Position numbers and translations under genes: made by a program. A stretch of 48,864 nucleotides of DNA from an uncultured Pelagibacteraceae bacterium (GTDB lineage Bacteria > Pseudomonadota > Alphaproteobacteria > Pelagibacterales > Pelagibacteraceae): assembly GCA_902524865.1 (NCBI GenBank), contig CABZEV010000003.1:1-48864 (forward strand), written 5' to 3'. The stretch's first letter is position 1, and every line of letters begins with the position of its first letter. Shown here one piece after another: positions 47,472-48,864 of this stretch. Below the pieces are notes generated by a model. That model had not been told where the DNA came from. It saw nothing but the letters and a program-made list of their open reading frames with translations, and did not search any database.

Positions 47472-48812
47472 TTATCCGCATTTTTTCGGTGTAATGTTGT
47501 TCTCTTTAGCAAACTTAGCTGCAGATGTCTCTACTAGACCTCTAATAAATGCAGGATCACCCGGAGCTTCCCAACCAGTTACCTGATTGAATTTTGTTCC
47601 GTCCCATTGCATTACAGCAAATTTACCGGCACCTTCATGGTTTGCACATGAAATAGCAAATGGAGCTAACATTCCTCCAACTCCAAGTTCTTTAAGTTTA
47701 GCTTCAGTCATGTTTAAAGCTTCATAACCATCTCTAAACTCAGCACCAGTTACTGCCTTACCAACTTTGTTATGCATCTTTTGAGCATTTTTCAAAGCCT
47801 CAATCCACATAATTGCAGCACCTAGTCCTCTATTCCAGTAAACAGAACCAATCCTATTTGGATCAGCTAAGTTACCTTTTCCAGCACCATATACTTTATC
47901 TTTGATGTCTTTAACTAATGGATATTCGCCTGGCAAAGCATTAGCAACTGCGTAAGTTCCTTTAGCTGCATCGCCTGCTGGATACATATCCTCTTCGGCA
48001 GCACCGAATGTTACGTACATCATTCTATCTCTTGGGAAATTAATTCGAGCAGCATTAGTCATTGCTGTTGAATTCATTCCAGAACCTGCTCCCCAGAAAG
48101 TAACCCAGTCAGGATTTTCTCTTCTGATTTGCAGCCACTGAGATTGTTGTTCTAGACCTGGAGGTGGAATTGAAATTTCAACTAATTTCATTCCCCAGTC
48201 AGAAGTTATTTTTCTCATTGCTGGTAATGGCTCTCTACCGTAAGCAGAGTCAATGTGCAAGTGAACGATTTTTTTACCTTTCATCTTGTCAATTCCGCCT
48301 TCGATCTCAGCCATAAATTTTAATTTCACAGCTATTTGTGACCAGTAGTGACTTGCAGCATTAAATACCCAAGGCCATACTCTTCCATCTGCACCGTCAG
48401 TTCTTCCATAACCATATTGAGCTAAAACAACATTGTCTTTTGCCATACGGTTAATTACTGCATATGCTCCTGGTGTTCCTAAAGTATCAAACACAACTAT
48501 TCTTTGACCATCTTTTTCAAGTAGTCTTTGATAACACTCAACTGTTTTTACAGCATTATACTCGGTCTCACATTCTTGCCATGTGAGCATAACTCCATTC
48601 ACTCCACCTGTCATATTGACATAATTTAAGTAATCAATTTGTGCACCGTAATAACCAGTTCCCATCGCTGAGTAAGGTCCAACACGGCTGCTTGCTATTG
48701 GAAAGTATTGAGTTTCAGCCCCAAATACTTTCTGAGGTAAAGCGAGTGATGAAAATAAAGCTAGAGCTACTATAAAAGTTGAACTTAGCTTTTTAAACAT
48801 TCTTGCTAACAT
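47472..48812 (-). CDS. Branched-chain amino-acid/amide-type ABC transporter substrate-binding protein
   Basis: Signal peptide; YFPIASSRVGPYSAMGTGYYGAQIDYLNYVNMTGGVNGVMLTWQECETEYNAVKTVECYQRLL, Peripla_BP_6-like. Confidence 0.88.
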   Translation of the reverse strand: MLARMFKKLSSTFIVALALFSSLALPQKVFGAETQYFPIASSRVGPYSAMGTGYYGAQIDYLNYVNMTGGVNGVMLTWQECETEYNAVKTVECYQRLLEKDGQRIVVFDTLGTPGAYAVINRMAKDNVVLAQYGYGRTDGADGRVWPWVFNAASHYWSQIAVKLKFMAEIEGGIDKMKGKKIVHLHIDSAYGREPLPAMRKITSDWGMKLVEISIPPPGLEQQSQWLQIRRENPDWVTFWGAGSGMNSTAMTNAARINFPRDRMMYVTFGAAEEDMYPAGDAAKGTYAVANALPGEYPLVKDIKDKVYGAGKGNLADPNRIGSVYWNRGLGAAIMWIEALKNAQKMHNKVGKAVTGAEFRDGYEALNMTEAKLKELGVGGMLAPFAISCANHEGAGKFAVMQWDGTKFNQVTGWEAPGDPAFIRGLVETSAAKFAKENNITPKKCG

Positions 48813-48864
48813 AATTCCTCCCTCGTTTTTGCTATGTTAATCATTCTTATTTGATATGATCTAA

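Noticed and set aside
1-48864. CRISPR arrays, prophage, transposons, tRNA/rRNA genes
   Set aside because: No spaced direct repeats, integrase/transposase motifs or recognisable tRNA/rRNA sequences seen by eye; a tRNAscan/Infernal run would be needed to be certain.

Overview
Gene-dense, strongly AT-rich window with very short intergenic spaces and many overlapping start/stop codons. Gene content and style look like a SAR11/Pelagibacterales (marine Alphaproteobacteria) genome; that assignment is an inference from content, not a search result. I see no rRNA, tRNA, CRISPR array or transposase. Main blocks: (1) a TauABC-like ABC transporter, an Ldh_2-family dehydrogenase, a short Pta and a HisD-paralogue (HpsN-like) dehydrogenase, which together look like organosulfonate (DHPS/sulfolactate/taurine) catabolism; (2) alternative oxidase, LysE, MsrB, VOC protein, cysE-cysK; (3) an island of about ten very small (70-140 aa) uncharacterised ORFs at 9.8-12.9 kb; (4) hisN-like phosphatase, gamma-butyrobetaine-hydroxylase-like dioxygenase, and a ~350-nt intergenic region with a probable structured RNA; (5) a cupredoxin / persulfide-dioxygenase-like / thioredoxin block, azlCD, and an fbpABC iron transporter with tandem Fur-like palindromes and an unannotated Cys-motif mini-ORF; (6) folE-acuI-LysR, hisI; (7) an ETF-QO/etfAB/dimethylglycine-dehydrogenase-like unit; (8) an APS-kinase-like/nucleotidyltransferase/methyltransferase trio; (9) a short MTHFR-like gene coupled to a DmdA/GcvT-like demethylase; (10) purEK, csp, EamA, fhs; (11) a livF fragment that stops after 66 codons directly against a 5'-truncated glutamine amidotransferase (deletion scar or assembly join), followed by a Liv-type binding protein. 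Best candidates for a second look: the structured intergenic RNA at ~15.5-15.75 kb, the MTHFR+demethylase pair, the sulfonate module, the small-ORF island and the livF/GATase junction.
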